64,000 bases of DNA, taken from NCBI GenBank assembly GCA_009192285.1, contig CM018603.1, forward strand, positions 5,205,613 through 5,269,612, in the 5' to 3' direction. The stretch comes from Morchella semilibera. Its lineage: Eukaryota > Ascomycota > Pezizomycetes > Pezizales > Morchellaceae. Of the stretch, positions 21,387-33,502 are shown in pieces (within the stretch, counting starts at the first letter, position 1; each line of letters starts with the position of its first letter). Under the pieces are notes generated by a model that was not told the DNA's origin, did no database searches, and was given only the letters and a program-made list of their open reading frames with translations. The translations under genes and the position numbers were made by a program.

Positions 21387-24300
21387 TGTATCTGATGAAA
21401 ATAAAACCGTTAAGACCTACTCGCTTGTTGACACCAGGGCTTCCGCATTTGCATTCAATGATGAATCATTTGTACGCCACAAAGAAATTTCTACTACTCT
21501 TCTTCCTAATCCCCGCGCTCTTCATGTTATCGATGGAAGAGAAATCTCCTCTGGTAGCATTACTCATATCGCCCACTTTTCTCTTCGTATCCAAGGTCAT
21601 ACCGAAAGGATTTCCGCCTATGTTACCCGCCTAGGACATTATCCGTTGGTGCTAGGAATCCCCTGGCTGCGTCGACATAATGTTGCTATTAACTTCGCCG
21701 ATAATTCGTTGACCTTCGGGTCCCCTCGCTGTCTCCAACGTTGCAATGATGATCAAGTTCCCGCTTATGTTAAGGGAATGACCTCACTGCTCCCCACTAA
21801 TCACGACTTTGAGATTGTCAACGCTGCCACCTTTGCCGAAACCACCCAGGGACTAACTGTGTATGCCCTGTTTCTTGGCGGTTCTACGGAGTCGATACCC
21901 CCGGAAATTGCCACTTTGGTTCCTCCCGAACATCACCACCTTTGGCAACGGTTTGGCAAGGAAGGTCCTGAGAAACTGCCCCGCACTGTCCTTATGATAT
22001 TCAGATCAATCTTCATGAGGGAAAAGCACCCCCCTTCGGTCCTCTATATAGTATGTCTCGAGACGAGCTGGCCGCATTGATTGAATATATCGACGATATG
22101 TTAAAGAAAGGGTTCATCGAGTCTAGTTCCTCCCCCGCCGGATCCCCTGTTTTGTTTGTGAAAAAGCCTGGTGGTGGACTTCGATTCTGTGTGGATTACC
22201 GAGGCCTGAATGCGATTACCATTAAGAATCGCTATCCATTGCCGCTGCCCAAAGAAACGTTTAATCAACTTTACAAGGCCAAATGGTATCTTAAGTTGGA
22301 TTTGAAGAATGCCTATAACCTGGTCCGAGTTGCAGCTGGAGATGAATGGAAAACGGCATTTCGCACCAGGGTTAGTCATTCTCAGTATAAAGTGATGCCC
22401 TTTGGATTGACCAATGCTCCTGCCGTCTTTCAGCATTTTATTAACGATACCCTTCGTCCCTTCTTGGACCGCATCTGCACGGCTTATCTTGATAATATCC
22501 TTATTTATAGTGAGGATTTGGAGTCACACCGCAGCCATGTTAATCAGGTTCTGCAAGCCCTCACCGATGCCGATCTCTATTGCTCCCCCGAGAAGTGTGA
22601 ATTCCAGGTTAAGGAAGTCAAGTATCTGGGAATGATTGTTACCACCGAAGGCCTGAAGCTCGACCCCAAAAAGATTGAAACCATCGTTAAGTGGGCTCAT
22701 CCCCTAAACGTTAGGGATATACAGGTGTTCAATGATTGGGCAAACTTTTATCGGCGTTTTATTAAAAACTATTCGGGAATCGTTCGTCCTCTTACTACGT
22801 TGACCAAAGGGAATGTTGCGTTTGTTTGGTCCCCTGCCTGCGAGGAAGCCTTCGAAGAACTTAAAACCACATTTACTACGGCCCCGATCCTTTGTTATTT
22901 TGATTTCGATTGTCGAGCTATTGTGGAATCGGATGCATCGGACTATGTTTTGGGTGGTACACTCTCTCAGTATAGTGATGAGAATATCCTGCATCCTGTT
23001 GCTTTCTTTTCCGGAACTCACTCCCCCGCCGAATGTAATTACGAGATTTATGATAAGAAACTGTTGGCTATTATCAAGTGTTGTGAAGAATGGAGAGCTG
23101 AACTGATAGATATCGCCGAATCTTTTGAAGTTCTAAGTGACCATTGGAATCTGGAATATTTTATGACCAAGAGGGACTTGAATCGCCGACAGGCACGCTG
23201 ATCAGAGTTTCTTTCTCGTTTTAATTATGTGATTAAGTATCGACCGGGGAAGCAAGGAGGGAAACCGGATGCATTGACTAGGAGATCAGGAGATCTGCCT
23301 AAAGAGGGGGATGAACGCCTGACGCAGCAAAGTCAGACAGTGTTGAAGTCCCATAATTTGGGTTTGTTGGCAGCCATTCCGGCTGTCCGAGGACAGTCAT
23401 CCCTAGAAAAACTTTTTGAACAGGCTTATATCACTGACCCATTCCCAAATAAAATCTTAGGACTTCTTCGAGACGGCGTTAGGCATTCCCGAGAGATTAC
23501 CCTAGCAGAATGTTCGACCAGGAAAGGCCTTTTGACCTATCGTGGGAAACTCTTTGTCCCAGACGATGCGTTTCTGCACCTGCACTTGTTGAAAGAACAC
23601 CATGATGTTCCGTCGGCAGGTCACCCCGGGAAAGCAAAAACTTTTCAGCTTCTCGCCCGTTCCTATTATTGGCCAGAAATGCGTACTGCAGTGGATCGCT
23701 ATATCAGGAATTATCATACCTGTAGTCGTAGCAAGACAGCTCGTCATGCCCCCTATGGAGTTCTTCGACCTCTATCGATTCCTCAGAGACCTTGGACACA
23801 TATTCCCATGGACTTCGTCACAGGACTACCGGAAAGTAAGGGAAGAGACGCGATTCTCGTAGTAGTCGATCGTCTATCGAAGATGCGGCACTACATCGCC
23901 TGTAATACTACCACCGGATCTGAAGACCTTGCACGCTTGTTTATTGATCATGTTTGGAAACTTCATGGTCTTCCTACTAGTATTGTCTCCGATTGGGGTA
24001 CTCAGTTTACATCCCGGTTCTGGAAATCTCTTTGCAAGATGCTAAAGATTAATGTCGCCATGTCTTCTGCTTTCCACCCTGAAACTGACGGTCAGACGGA
24101 ACGGATTAATGCGGTAATGGAACAGTATTTGCGCAGCTATGTATCGTATCAACAGGATGACTGGGTGGATTGGTTACCTCTCGCCGAGTTTGCTTCCAAT
24201 AATCACCCCTCGGAGACGATACAGGTTTCTCCCTTTATGGCTAATTACGGATTCGATCCGCGCTTTACTGAGAATCTCGCACTGCCTCCGTTTACCAAAT

Positions 24301-24965
24301 GCCCACAAGATACCAAAGCTCTCGTCGAGAAGATGACTGAGATTCACGATCAGTTGCAAGCTGAAATACGCTATGCTCAGGACCGACAGGAGACTAATGC
24401 CAATGTCCACTGAGTTCTCGCCCCCGCTTATAATGTTAGTGACGAGGTATGGTTGAATGCCAGGAATATTCAGACTACTAGGCCATCCCGGAAGCTTGAT
24501 TGGAAACGACTCGGCAGGTTTAAGATCAAGTCGGTTATCAGCTCTTATGCCTATGAACTTGATCTGCCCTCCACCATGAAGATACATCCTGTCTTTCATG
24601 TGTCAAAGCTCGAACCCTGTGCTACGGACCCTCTACCAGGACATATTCCCCCTCCGGCACCACCGGTGATTGTTGATGGTGATGAAGAATGGGAAGTTGA
24701 TGAACTTCTAGATTCTCGTCTGCGTTATTCACGTCTGCAGTATTTGGTTAAGTGGAAGGGCTATGATGCGCCAACCTGGGAGTATGCTGAGAATCTTACC
24801 AATGTTCTCCGTCTGTTGATTCGTTTTCATACGGCATATCCTACCAAGCTGAGACCTGACGGAGTTCTGGCAGAGCTCGAATCTAATGAGAGGGCAACTA
24901 TCACGGCTCCGCCTCCTGCACCTCTTCTTCCGTCAAGGCGTCTTCGGAACAGGGTTATTGGATAG
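21387..24965 (+). pseudogene. pol of the gypsy element (PR-RT-RNaseH-IN-chromodomain), broken
   Basis: Domains in order: protease (about 21390-21740) whose active-site triad reads DTR instead of DTG/DSG; reverse transcriptase (about 22100-22680) with a YLDN motif where YxDD is required; RNase H (about 22890-23200); integrase zinc finger (about 23590-23730) and DDE core (about 23790-24260, with MDFVTGLPES and a SDWGTQF variant); chromodomain (about 24730-24840, QYLVKWKGYDAPTWEYAENL). Breaks: a one-base shift in a C run near 21981-21985 between protease and reverse transcriptase, an in-frame TGA at 23199-23201 in RNase H, another TGA at 24411-24413 after integrase, and the nested LTR. The readable frame ends at 24965 inside the 3' LTR. 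The protein cannot be made from this copy. Confidence 0.92.
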
Positions 24966-25386
24966 TATCGGTCGATTTCGGAAGTAGAATGATGGATTAG
25001 GAAGGAGCTCGGGTGATAGAATGTAAGCACTAGGAAAGATGGGGTAGTATCGGGTTAGAGGTATGGGTATCGGGACTAGTATGGGTGGTACGGAAGTGGG
25101 GGAGGTTCTATGGGATTCTATGGTTATGAGTCAGCGGTGTGACGGGGTAGTTGTATATATAGTGTTCGTTCTTTCCTATGTTTCTGCCTCTCTAGGCAAC
25201 GTCTTCTTTCTGTTAGCAATATATTACTTTGGCTCCAGCCCTTCTGCCTGTGCCTCGTTCCTGAACCTGCCCCTGACCCCGAACCTGAACCTGCCTCGCC
25301 TCGGGTATCTCCTGAGCCGACCCCATCCTTGTCTCTGTTCCTGAATCTACCCCGCTTTGCCCTTGAATCGACCCTGCCCCGTTAGA
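24899..25386 (+). repeat. 3' LTR of the gypsy element
   Basis: 488 bp, about 96-97 percent identical to the 5' LTR by eye. It overlaps the last ~67 bp of the pol frame. Confidence 0.88.
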
Positions 25387-26616
25387 TGACGCCGCATCGA
25401 TGATTATTTACAGGTCAGAGAATTCGATGGCGGAGTGGTTCAAGAATATTAAAAATGTACCGGACAACTTTCTGTTTCGATGTTCTTCAAATGGTTGGTC
25501 TGATCAAACAATGGCGATGCGATAGTTGGAGATGAATTTTGATTCAACTAGCCGTACATCATTGAAAGCGGGTAATGAATACAGAGCCCTAATTTTTGAT
25601 GGACATGATTATCATGTTAACCCCTGGTTACTTAACTACTGCATTATCAAAAAGTAATTCCAAGTTGCTTACCACCATATACAACACATAGACTATAGCC
25701 TGTTGACGTCTGCATTTTCAGCTACTACAAAAAACACTACTCCAACATTTTGAATGAGCAATATACTTCCTGTTTTTGTGGAGTCAGAAAGTCCAACTTT
25801 TACACGATTTTATATCAGGCACGGGAACGAGCTTTTACCCTGACAAATATTCCGAGCGGATTTTGGCATACCAGTCTGATTCCTATAGATAGAAATTTTG
25901 TAATCCGCAAAATTTCAGCCTTACGCCAAACTGGACCTCAACCTCAGAACGATTTGGTAGTTCAAGAAAAGCCTATACCAACTATCCGTAATATAAACGG
26001 TTATGAAGCAGAAGAGCTTTACGCACTTGAAACCCCCCGCAAACAGCAGACACTTTACTAATTATCTGAAACTTTATTGACCGGACTCAGTCAAACAGAA
26101 ACCTGCCCTGAAGCTTGGAGATTTCATTTGCTTGCGCAAAAACTCAGTAATTCAGCTGAGATGTCAATGCTTCTGCTAGCTGAAAAATAAAAAGAGAATG
26201 AGGATTTGAAGGAAAAGTTGTGGGAAAAGGCTATTTAACAATCATCTAAAAGAACGCAAATACCAATGGAGGATATGGTAGTACGGAGTCGGCAAGAAAT
26301 TGAAGATTTTTTCATTAAGACTAAGGAACGGGAGAAGGAGAAAAGGGAAAAAAAGATGGGAGTATTTAAGGAAAAGATTGAAAAACTCACCACTAGTTTG
26401 GTTCATGTCCGGGATAATAGAAAGCAGACAGAATTGAAGGAACAGATGAACATGCTACCGAAGCATTGGAAATCTTCCTTTAACCACCTACAGGATGAGA
26501 AAAAGATACAAAATCAAATCAGTAATAGTAATGAGATACTTATAGAGGTCGAAAAAGAATTGTGCGAGCTAGATGTTGCTTCTTCAGATTCAGATAGCGA
26601 ATTTAGGATAGTTTAG
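25387..26616 (+). pseudogene. Pogo/Fot1-like transposase remnant, part downstream of the gypsy insertion
   Basis: Recognisable Fot1-type order: MIIYRSENSMAEWF, then VPDNFLFRCSSNGWSDQ, then YRALIFDGHDYHVNPWLLNY (the FDGH catalytic segment), then after a degraded stretch an ARERAFTLTNIPSGF segment typical of the end of the DDE domain, and a Lys/Glu-rich coiled-coil tail around 26200-26600 ending at TAG. At least five in-frame stops and probable indels break the frame. It is interrupted at 18644/25387 by the gypsy element. Unrelated in sequence to the intact pogo element at 3571. Confidence 0.8.
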
Positions 26617-26620
26617 AAGG

Positions 26621-27640
26621 ATAAGGTCTGTAACTCAACCAATAGAAATTGCGGGTCAATTCTGATATCATATTTGGATTCCTCGTCAAAATCTGCTCTA
26701 GAGAGAACCTTTATTTATCACATATCACACTTATATTGAATGAATGACATGGCAATCGAGATTTGATATTTACTATATTCATAACCGAGACCTCCTTTTG
26801 AGCCATATCTTCCTGAATATTGCCAGCGGGTAAAATCTAACGCTAGGATAAGATTCTTTACATAATTTTACACTAGAAATAGCTCTCATTCATAGTATCA
26901 TATGTCTCTTTTACTCAAACAAAGTACGGGTTGGTAGGTTACTTTACCATATCCTACGGTTCACAGTTAGTTTTGGGCTATATCTTTCTGAATATTGCCA
27001 GTGGGTAAAATCCAATGCCAGGAGAAGATTTCTTACATAATATTACTCTAGAAATAACTTTCATTCATAGTATTATATGTCTCTTTTATCCAAACAAAGT
27101 ACGGGTTGGTAGGTTACTTTATCAAATCTTGCGATTCACAATCAGTTTTGGACTATATCTCTATGAGTATTCCCGGCGGGTAGAATCCAACACCAGGAGA
27201 GGATTCTAGACACAAAACTACCCTAAAAGGAGTTCTTACTCATAGGATAGCATCTTTCTCTCACATGAATATAGTAGAGATCGATATGAATTCTATGAAA
27301 TTCTACAATTTAGGAACAGTTTTGGCTTATATTTTCAAGAATATTGCCGGTGGGTAAAATCCAACGCCAGGAGAAGATTCTAGATACAAAACTACCGTAG
27401 AAAAAGTTCTCCTTCATAAGATAGTGTTATTTTCCCATCTGAGTATGATAGGGATCGGTGGTTAACTCTATGAAATTCTACGGTTCAGAAACAGTTTTGG
27501 CCCATATCTTCATGAACATTGCTGGCGGGTAGAATCTGCTTCCAGATTTCGATTCCTGGTGTAAAACTACTTTAAAAACAATCTTCCATCATATTTTAGG
27601 TCCCTCTTGTTCCATGAATGATATGAACGGTCTGTAACGG
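26621..27640. repeat. ~175-bp tandem repeat array, five clear copies plus one degraded
   Basis: Units begin at TTTTG(A/G)(G/C)C-like words at 26796, 26971, 27146, 27320 and 27495, i.e. spacings of 175, 175, 174 and 175. Each unit holds TATTGCCAGCGGGTAAAATC-like and GATTCTAGAC-like blocks. A sixth, weaker copy appears to precede them from about 26621. Copies have diverged noticeably. No coding potential was recognised. Confidence 0.85.
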
Positions 27641-28328
27641 CCCACCCCATGAGTAACCCTAACCCATACAATGGCCCAGCCAAGAGATCATCAGATTAGA
27701 TGCTCGGCACAGGTGCAATCTCGCCAAAGGTACACATGGTCTACATCACTTCATCTCCCTCTCATCCTCACTTACAATTACCATATACACAGAAAGGTGC
27801 TGAGAGCACCGAAACGCAGGGACAGATAACTTCACAAAGGACTCGATATGTTTATGCATCAACCGATCCATTTTTCGCGCTGGTAGAGTCGTTCCTACTT
27901 GTTAGAAGTTCAATTCCTCTATTATATATAGGAGCCAGCCGGGCAGCAATCGACAGGGGAGGAGATAACCTTAATTGACGCCTCGTGGAGCTTGGTATCG
28001 GGGCCAGTCCTTAGATTTTAGCACAATATCGTCCCTGATCATAATATCTCACAACACAGTTTCACCTCGGTACTGTGTCCTGGAAGATCAGTGCGTCCGT
28101 ACAGAAGAGCTATCCACCCACCACGGCTGGCCAAATTACAAAAACACAGAGGAACGAAAAGTAAGAAAGCAACCAAAGCAAAGAGCCTCATCACAGACCA
28201 GGCATTTCAACCTAGTTCTACCAGTAATCCTTTTCCCTGGGCTCCCATCAAACCTACTGTCCGGCTGCCGGCGTGGAATGTAGTCTCTTCTCGCGTTTAT
28301 TTATATGAACAGGAAGCTAGCTGGGTGG

Positions 28329-28440
28329 TAGTCTCGTGCCCATCCCCTATTTTGGTGTGGTTGGAGATGTAGTATTTTTTATGTATCCACACCAGTACAC
28401 CACAATAAAAAAATACCGATTGGGTCTGGGAACGAGACTA
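28329..28440. mobile_element. 112-bp MITE with 9-bp target duplication (Mutator-like)
   Basis: Ends TAGTCTCGTGCCCA and TGGGAACGAGACTA form a terminal inverted repeat of about 19 bp with three mismatches. GCTGGGTGG is duplicated on both sides (28320-28328 and 28441-28449). A 9-bp duplication is typical of Mutator-like elements. Non-coding. Confidence 0.65.
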
Positions 28441-31400
28441 GCTGGGTGGTTCCCATGAAGAGGACGGCGGACATTATTATATTTGGGGTGTGCTCGCTTA
28501 TGCGCCGAGACCTTTGCTGTTGGTGGTTCTTTTCTCCGGGGAAGACTCGGTATCACCCTAAAATCTCAGGCAACCCGCAACCCGCATCCTGGATTCCTTC
28601 TTTCTCTGCGGTGATATGAACTCATATGATAAATGAATGAACAAGGGGAGTGTTGAGCAACCCCCCCCCCAAAAAAAAAAAGAAAGAAAAAAAAAAAAGA
28701 GAATAGATAACGTATTCTTTATGAAACCATATGCGTAGCATAATATAGACCCCATTGATGTACAAATTATACTCAAAGATGAATATCGGTACCGAAATAT
28801 TTGCTTTCCACTAACTGTCCGGTAGCAGGCCAAAGGTTTGAGTGTTTTATGCCAGTTACACTAGTGAGCTCTGGACCGCCCCCCCCCCCCCCCGACCAAT
28901 GAAAATCTCAGTAATCGAATGTATCGTGGTCATAAAAATACAGAAGCCGGGAGCACCTAAAGCATAACTGCAGCACTATCTTTGATAGCAGAATACCTCC
29001 AATGGGAGTCTAGTTTCGCATTCTTTGGTACCGATGGTTCTGTGAGAGGGCTTTTTGTATTGGTTCGAGCAGTGCCACATGCAACGCTAGCGTTCTTTCT
29101 AAGTGCAGCAAGTAGAGGCAACCTGGCGTGGGGGTTATCCAAAAGATGCCAAAAGATTGCTCCCAACCGTCACGGCTCCGCTGGATTAGACGAAAAACAA
29201 GCCGACTTCTTGCACTCGTTCCAGGAAATACAGAGGTAGGAATCATGTTGATTTGATGTCGGGAACAAAGATCATGGATGTACCCAGTAGCTGCATAGCA
29301 GTGGAGCTTGTATCCCTGACGGATAAGCTTGGCTGGCATTTTGTGAGTGTCTGTTGAATGTCGGTGGAGAGCGATATCTGCGTAATTAGTCTAGGAATGG
29401 GTTAGCTTTTGAGCACCGGAGACGTCTTCCTGACTTTGTTTCCTTGGGTGCTTCGGGATGTGGGGATGGAAAAACCTCAAAACGTGCATGTCTTAGTTTG
29501 GCGTATTCAGAGGGCGGTGTGCCAAGACATAGAAGCGAGTGAGATTCCGTGGTGCTGTCTCGACTGGATGGTATGAATGGGATGTACTCGTTAGTTGGGG
29601 TATTGTTCCCCGTTACTGTAGTTAGAAGTTAGTGGGATGGTATTTCTCGGTGCTAACGTCACGTCTCGAGGAGATGGATGATACTTTAATGTCACTATCT
29701 GAGGCTCAAGTTGTTAGCAGAGCCGCATTGCCCCAGTACCCTGCGCAGAGCCTCAACCCCACTTTACTGTTTACGTCAGGTCCATTTTTCTACACCGCTC
29801 TCCACCAGCGATGATAGGCCACAGGTACACCGTCACGAAAGCACCGACCGCGCACAATTGATGGATGGATTGGCGACCACCCTCGCCGCGACGCAATGGT
29901 TTCTAACTACCCCCCGCCGGATACCAAACACCGCCCCCGAGCGCCTGCGATCCATAGCTGACAACACCGCGCTCCCGAGAACCCTAGCAGTAGCGGCGTG
30001 TCTGGGATACCACTGATTGACGGTGCATCATCTGGTGATGGGTGGTGGGAGCGGTTTGTACCCCTCCAGGAGGATGTTTGTTAGGGTTGTAGCCGTGGGT
30101 AAGCGCAGGAGTGGGCTCGCTTGGAGGAGCGGTGGTAGATACGGAGCTGGCCAAACCAAGCGGGCTCCCGCTTTCATGTCCCTGGCAGGGACTGGCTGTA
30201 TCTCTTTCATAGAGTACAGTGGGATGGGATGCTGTCCGTGATGTAGGAGGAGAGCTCAACCTTCTGTCGCGTCGGTAGTGTGGAAGAATGTAAATCGATT
30301 GTGCGTTTTTTCTATGTACTTATGTCCATACACTGCCTGTCTCCGTCTGCTGTGGTGCAGAGCTGGGGAGCCTTGTGGCTGTTGGTAAATGCGTAAAGGT
30401 TTGGAGTGGGGAGCTGGGTTTTTTTTTTCTACTTCCACCTCCACTTTAGGTTTTTCTTCTTTGATCCTTCATTACCGCTCCAATGGTAAATGAACTAGTA
30501 AGTGGACTAGTAAAAGAATAGGCTTTACATACACACCCCAAATCCCTAACCCTGAGAGCTAGAGGAGAAATACATATCATCTAAAAACCATTCCTACGCC
30601 GCTCACTCGATACTGGGCCACTAACTTCCAAAATTACTATATATTGTCCGTCACCTTGATAGCACACCGGGGAAAAAGGGTAATAGTGACTTTATAAATA
30701 ATTTTGCTGGTAAATCGTTGGGTAAGATGCATTAATTACATCAGACATTGCACGCCATTTACCGATTCCCGCTTCTTTTGTGTTAGAGGTGACTACATGT
30801 ACTAGAGCCCTTCCCCCGCTTTTCAGCCGGCCTTGGACGGTTAGACACTATACGGGACCATATGTATGCAATATATGCATCGCGATCGTCAGAGGCCCAG
30901 CAAGACAGGAAGTGGAAGAGGATACTACCCCGGAACTAGGGTTGTTATCTCAAGGCATAAGCACATTTCTTCAAAAAAGACGGGGTGGGGACTGCAGAAG
31001 AGAAGCTGTACGTGAATAAAGGGTAGGCTCCAGGATGAGTTGAAACGGGGTTGGTCGGGTTAGTCATGGATTATCACTCGGAGCCCTCCCCCCCGGGGGG
31101 CCACACAACTTTTTTTTTGGTGGTTGGTTACATGTAGTTAAGTGCTCATGTGACTCTAGCGATGCCAGTGAGCGAGTCGGCAGCCTTTTAGTATGAAGTA
31201 TTAAAAAAAAAAGAGTGCCAAAACCTAACCCTGATTTGAAGTTAGTAATATTAAATTGTGTGGTTTAGAAAAAAGTCAAAAAGGTCTTGAGACAAGTCTC
31301 TGGACATCCATGACCAATCCTGTCCTGTCCTCTCGCTCCGTTGTCCCCGGGGTCCTGTCTTGTCTCGCCAAAAGTCTCGAGCTAGACAAGGTCTTGAGAT

Positions 31401-32956
31401 AACTTCAGTATGAAAAAATGGGGTGAAATCAACACCGTAGGAGGACAGAATTTAGTGGCAGATACCGAATGAAACCGGTATTAGAAGGAGAGTACTGTAG
31501 AAATACCCGCATCGCTGGTGTAGCAGCGGGAATGCCATACTATAGAGTAAGTGATCGCGCCCCTCTTTTAATATTGGTACTGTTGTCTCGTGGCTACCAC
31601 TACCCAGGCTGACAGCTTGCCGGTTGTCTCTATGGTACAAATACACACAGCACGGTGAGATCTATGTAAAAGCCAACTACTGACAGGTCTTCTCAAAATA
31701 CTACTACTGCACCCATGGTTCTCTACTCGTTCATGAGCGGCCACCCCCCCGTTGGTTCATTCATGGGATATCACTCGGCCAAAGGTCTTTTTTTTGTTTT
31801 TGTTTTTGTTTTTGTTTTTGTTTAATTCATTAACTTGTAGCTTACAATATGTACAGAGTGACCGTACCCGTCAATGCCCCCCAGGGCGTCTCGCGAGTAT
31901 GGTTTGGTTTTTCAACAGTAATTTTAAGCATAGATTATCACTCGACCGGCATATTCCGGACATGTCTAAACATTTTGCTGGGCGTAGCTTAAGTATTTCT
32001 CTGGGGCTGGGAGCCCGTCTTAAAGTATTATAGGTAGAGTACTGAGCTCAGTGGCTCTCCCCCGCACAACACACAAAGAAATAACTCTGGGTGGGGTTTG
32101 AACTTGACGTCTGGGAAACAGGCGAAGATAGAATATTTCATGGAGCTATAGATTTTGTTACTGACCTCGATTTGGACATTGCTGCAAGAATAACGTGATC
32201 GATGAAAGCGGCTGCTCAGGCTACATGTGTGTCGAGATTTGTGTGAGCTGGAGAGGTCTCTTCATCATTACCTGATTAGGACGCTTCAAGGGTTAACAGT
32301 TCCGTATTCTACTTGTAAAATGGCTGGCAGCTGAGAGTTGAACTTGAGATGTATATCCGGGGATCACCCAAGCGCAGAAAACATTAACGGAGATTGTAAG
32401 ATTGCCGTAAACCACTTTTATATACTCAATCCATTTAGGTTTTCCTCAGCCGAAGAGCGGCAGATAAGCTTTTAAAGGTACAGGGTCTTGGATGTATCCG
32501 CCGCTAAATATGCTGAGAGGCACACATTACTCGCCAAAAATAAAACCTATTAATATTTTTGGTGTGGTTGCTAGGTAAATCCTTAATAGACCTTTTTTTC
32601 GGGCGAGTAGATGAGGGTTATACATTGCTTCATAGTGACTTTTGTCGCATTCATGTCACTTGGCACAGCGAGATCGAGACTTAGATCCTCTTGGATATCT
32701 TTCTGGATATATTCATAGCATGCATGTCATGGGATTTAGATCAATATGGTGACAGAATATTATGTGACCAGTAATAAACTTCTTATAACACAAGAAAGGC
32801 CACAGGGATGGCGGCCTAGGTAGCTACATAGTCCGAACACAAAGAGTTGATCAACATGCGAGCATATATATATACAAAGATACATAGGTTAGGGGCGCCA
32901 GTCAGGAGAGTCACAAGACCGATCGACATTCAAACAAGCATAACTATTATCTCTTA

Positions 32957-33113
32957 AGGATAAAATGGTCAAATTTGCGGCCTGGCCCGTGCTTCTGGCA
33001 ACTTTCCTATTATCGAGAGCTGAGAAGCTGATCATATGTTGTCAATCATTGCCGGCCAGATGATCAACGGATATGATATAGCATTGGATAGGTGGATTTG
33101 ACCATTTTATCCT
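32957..33113. mobile_element. 157-bp inverted-repeat element (MITE candidate)
   Basis: An 18-bp perfect terminal inverted repeat AGGATAAAATGGTCAAAT occurs at 32957-32974 and, inverted, at 33096-33113. No clear target duplication was found, so the class is unknown. Confidence 0.55.
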
Positions 33114-33502
33114 ACCATGGGATACTTTACGTTCTCCACTATGATGCTTTATTACACGTCGGCCACTCATTTTTACCGATTCAAAAATGTGCAAAAGGCT
33201 TCTCGATCTCCCAGGGGTCAGGATATTTTACCACTGTTCATCATTACAATTAATTGTCTTGTGGTTGGGGGCCTGGCTCCACCTATGTAGTTTGGGTGGT
33301 AACTGGCCCTTTCACGAAAACTTTTGGGTAGCGACTTTACATATCGAAGCGATGCACAGCAGCATTGCTCACCAAGATACCAGTACAATTTCAATTTCTT
33401 TGTTAAGCCCGGCGGCCTTCATGCCACCCCGTCAATTTGTGCCATCGCGTCATACATCTGCAGAATTATAAACAACTTATTACCACACGCATTAAATCTA
33501 CC

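Larger units (their letters stand above)
18645..25386 (+). mobile_element. Ty3/gypsy LTR retrotransposon (chromovirus), full-length but inactivated
   Basis: 6742 bp including a nested 632-bp LTR and its duplicated target. It has two 488-bp LTRs and a TGACG duplication at both ends. Order: LTR, gag with zinc knuckle, protease, reverse transcriptase, RNase H, integrase, chromodomain, LTR. This order and the C-terminal chromodomain define a chromovirus, a group whose integrase targets heterochromatin. LTRs differ at about 16-17 of 488 positions by eye, so the insertion is not new. Inactivating lesions are listed under pol. It landed inside an older pogo/Fot1 transposase gene. Confidence 0.93.
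27641..33502. other. Intergenic, no gene recognised
   Basis: About 5.9 kb. The open frames here are short, mutually overlapping and domain-free. The stretch includes poly(C) and poly(A) runs (28664-28700, 28879-28893), a (TTTTTG)n tract at 31787-31822, and two small inverted-repeat elements listed separately. No tRNA or other RNA gene could be supported. Confidence 0.55.

Noticed and set aside
27868-27940. tRNA-like segment (AGTTCAATTCC box)
   Set aside because: No matching acceptor or T stem; an isolated B-box-like word is not enough.
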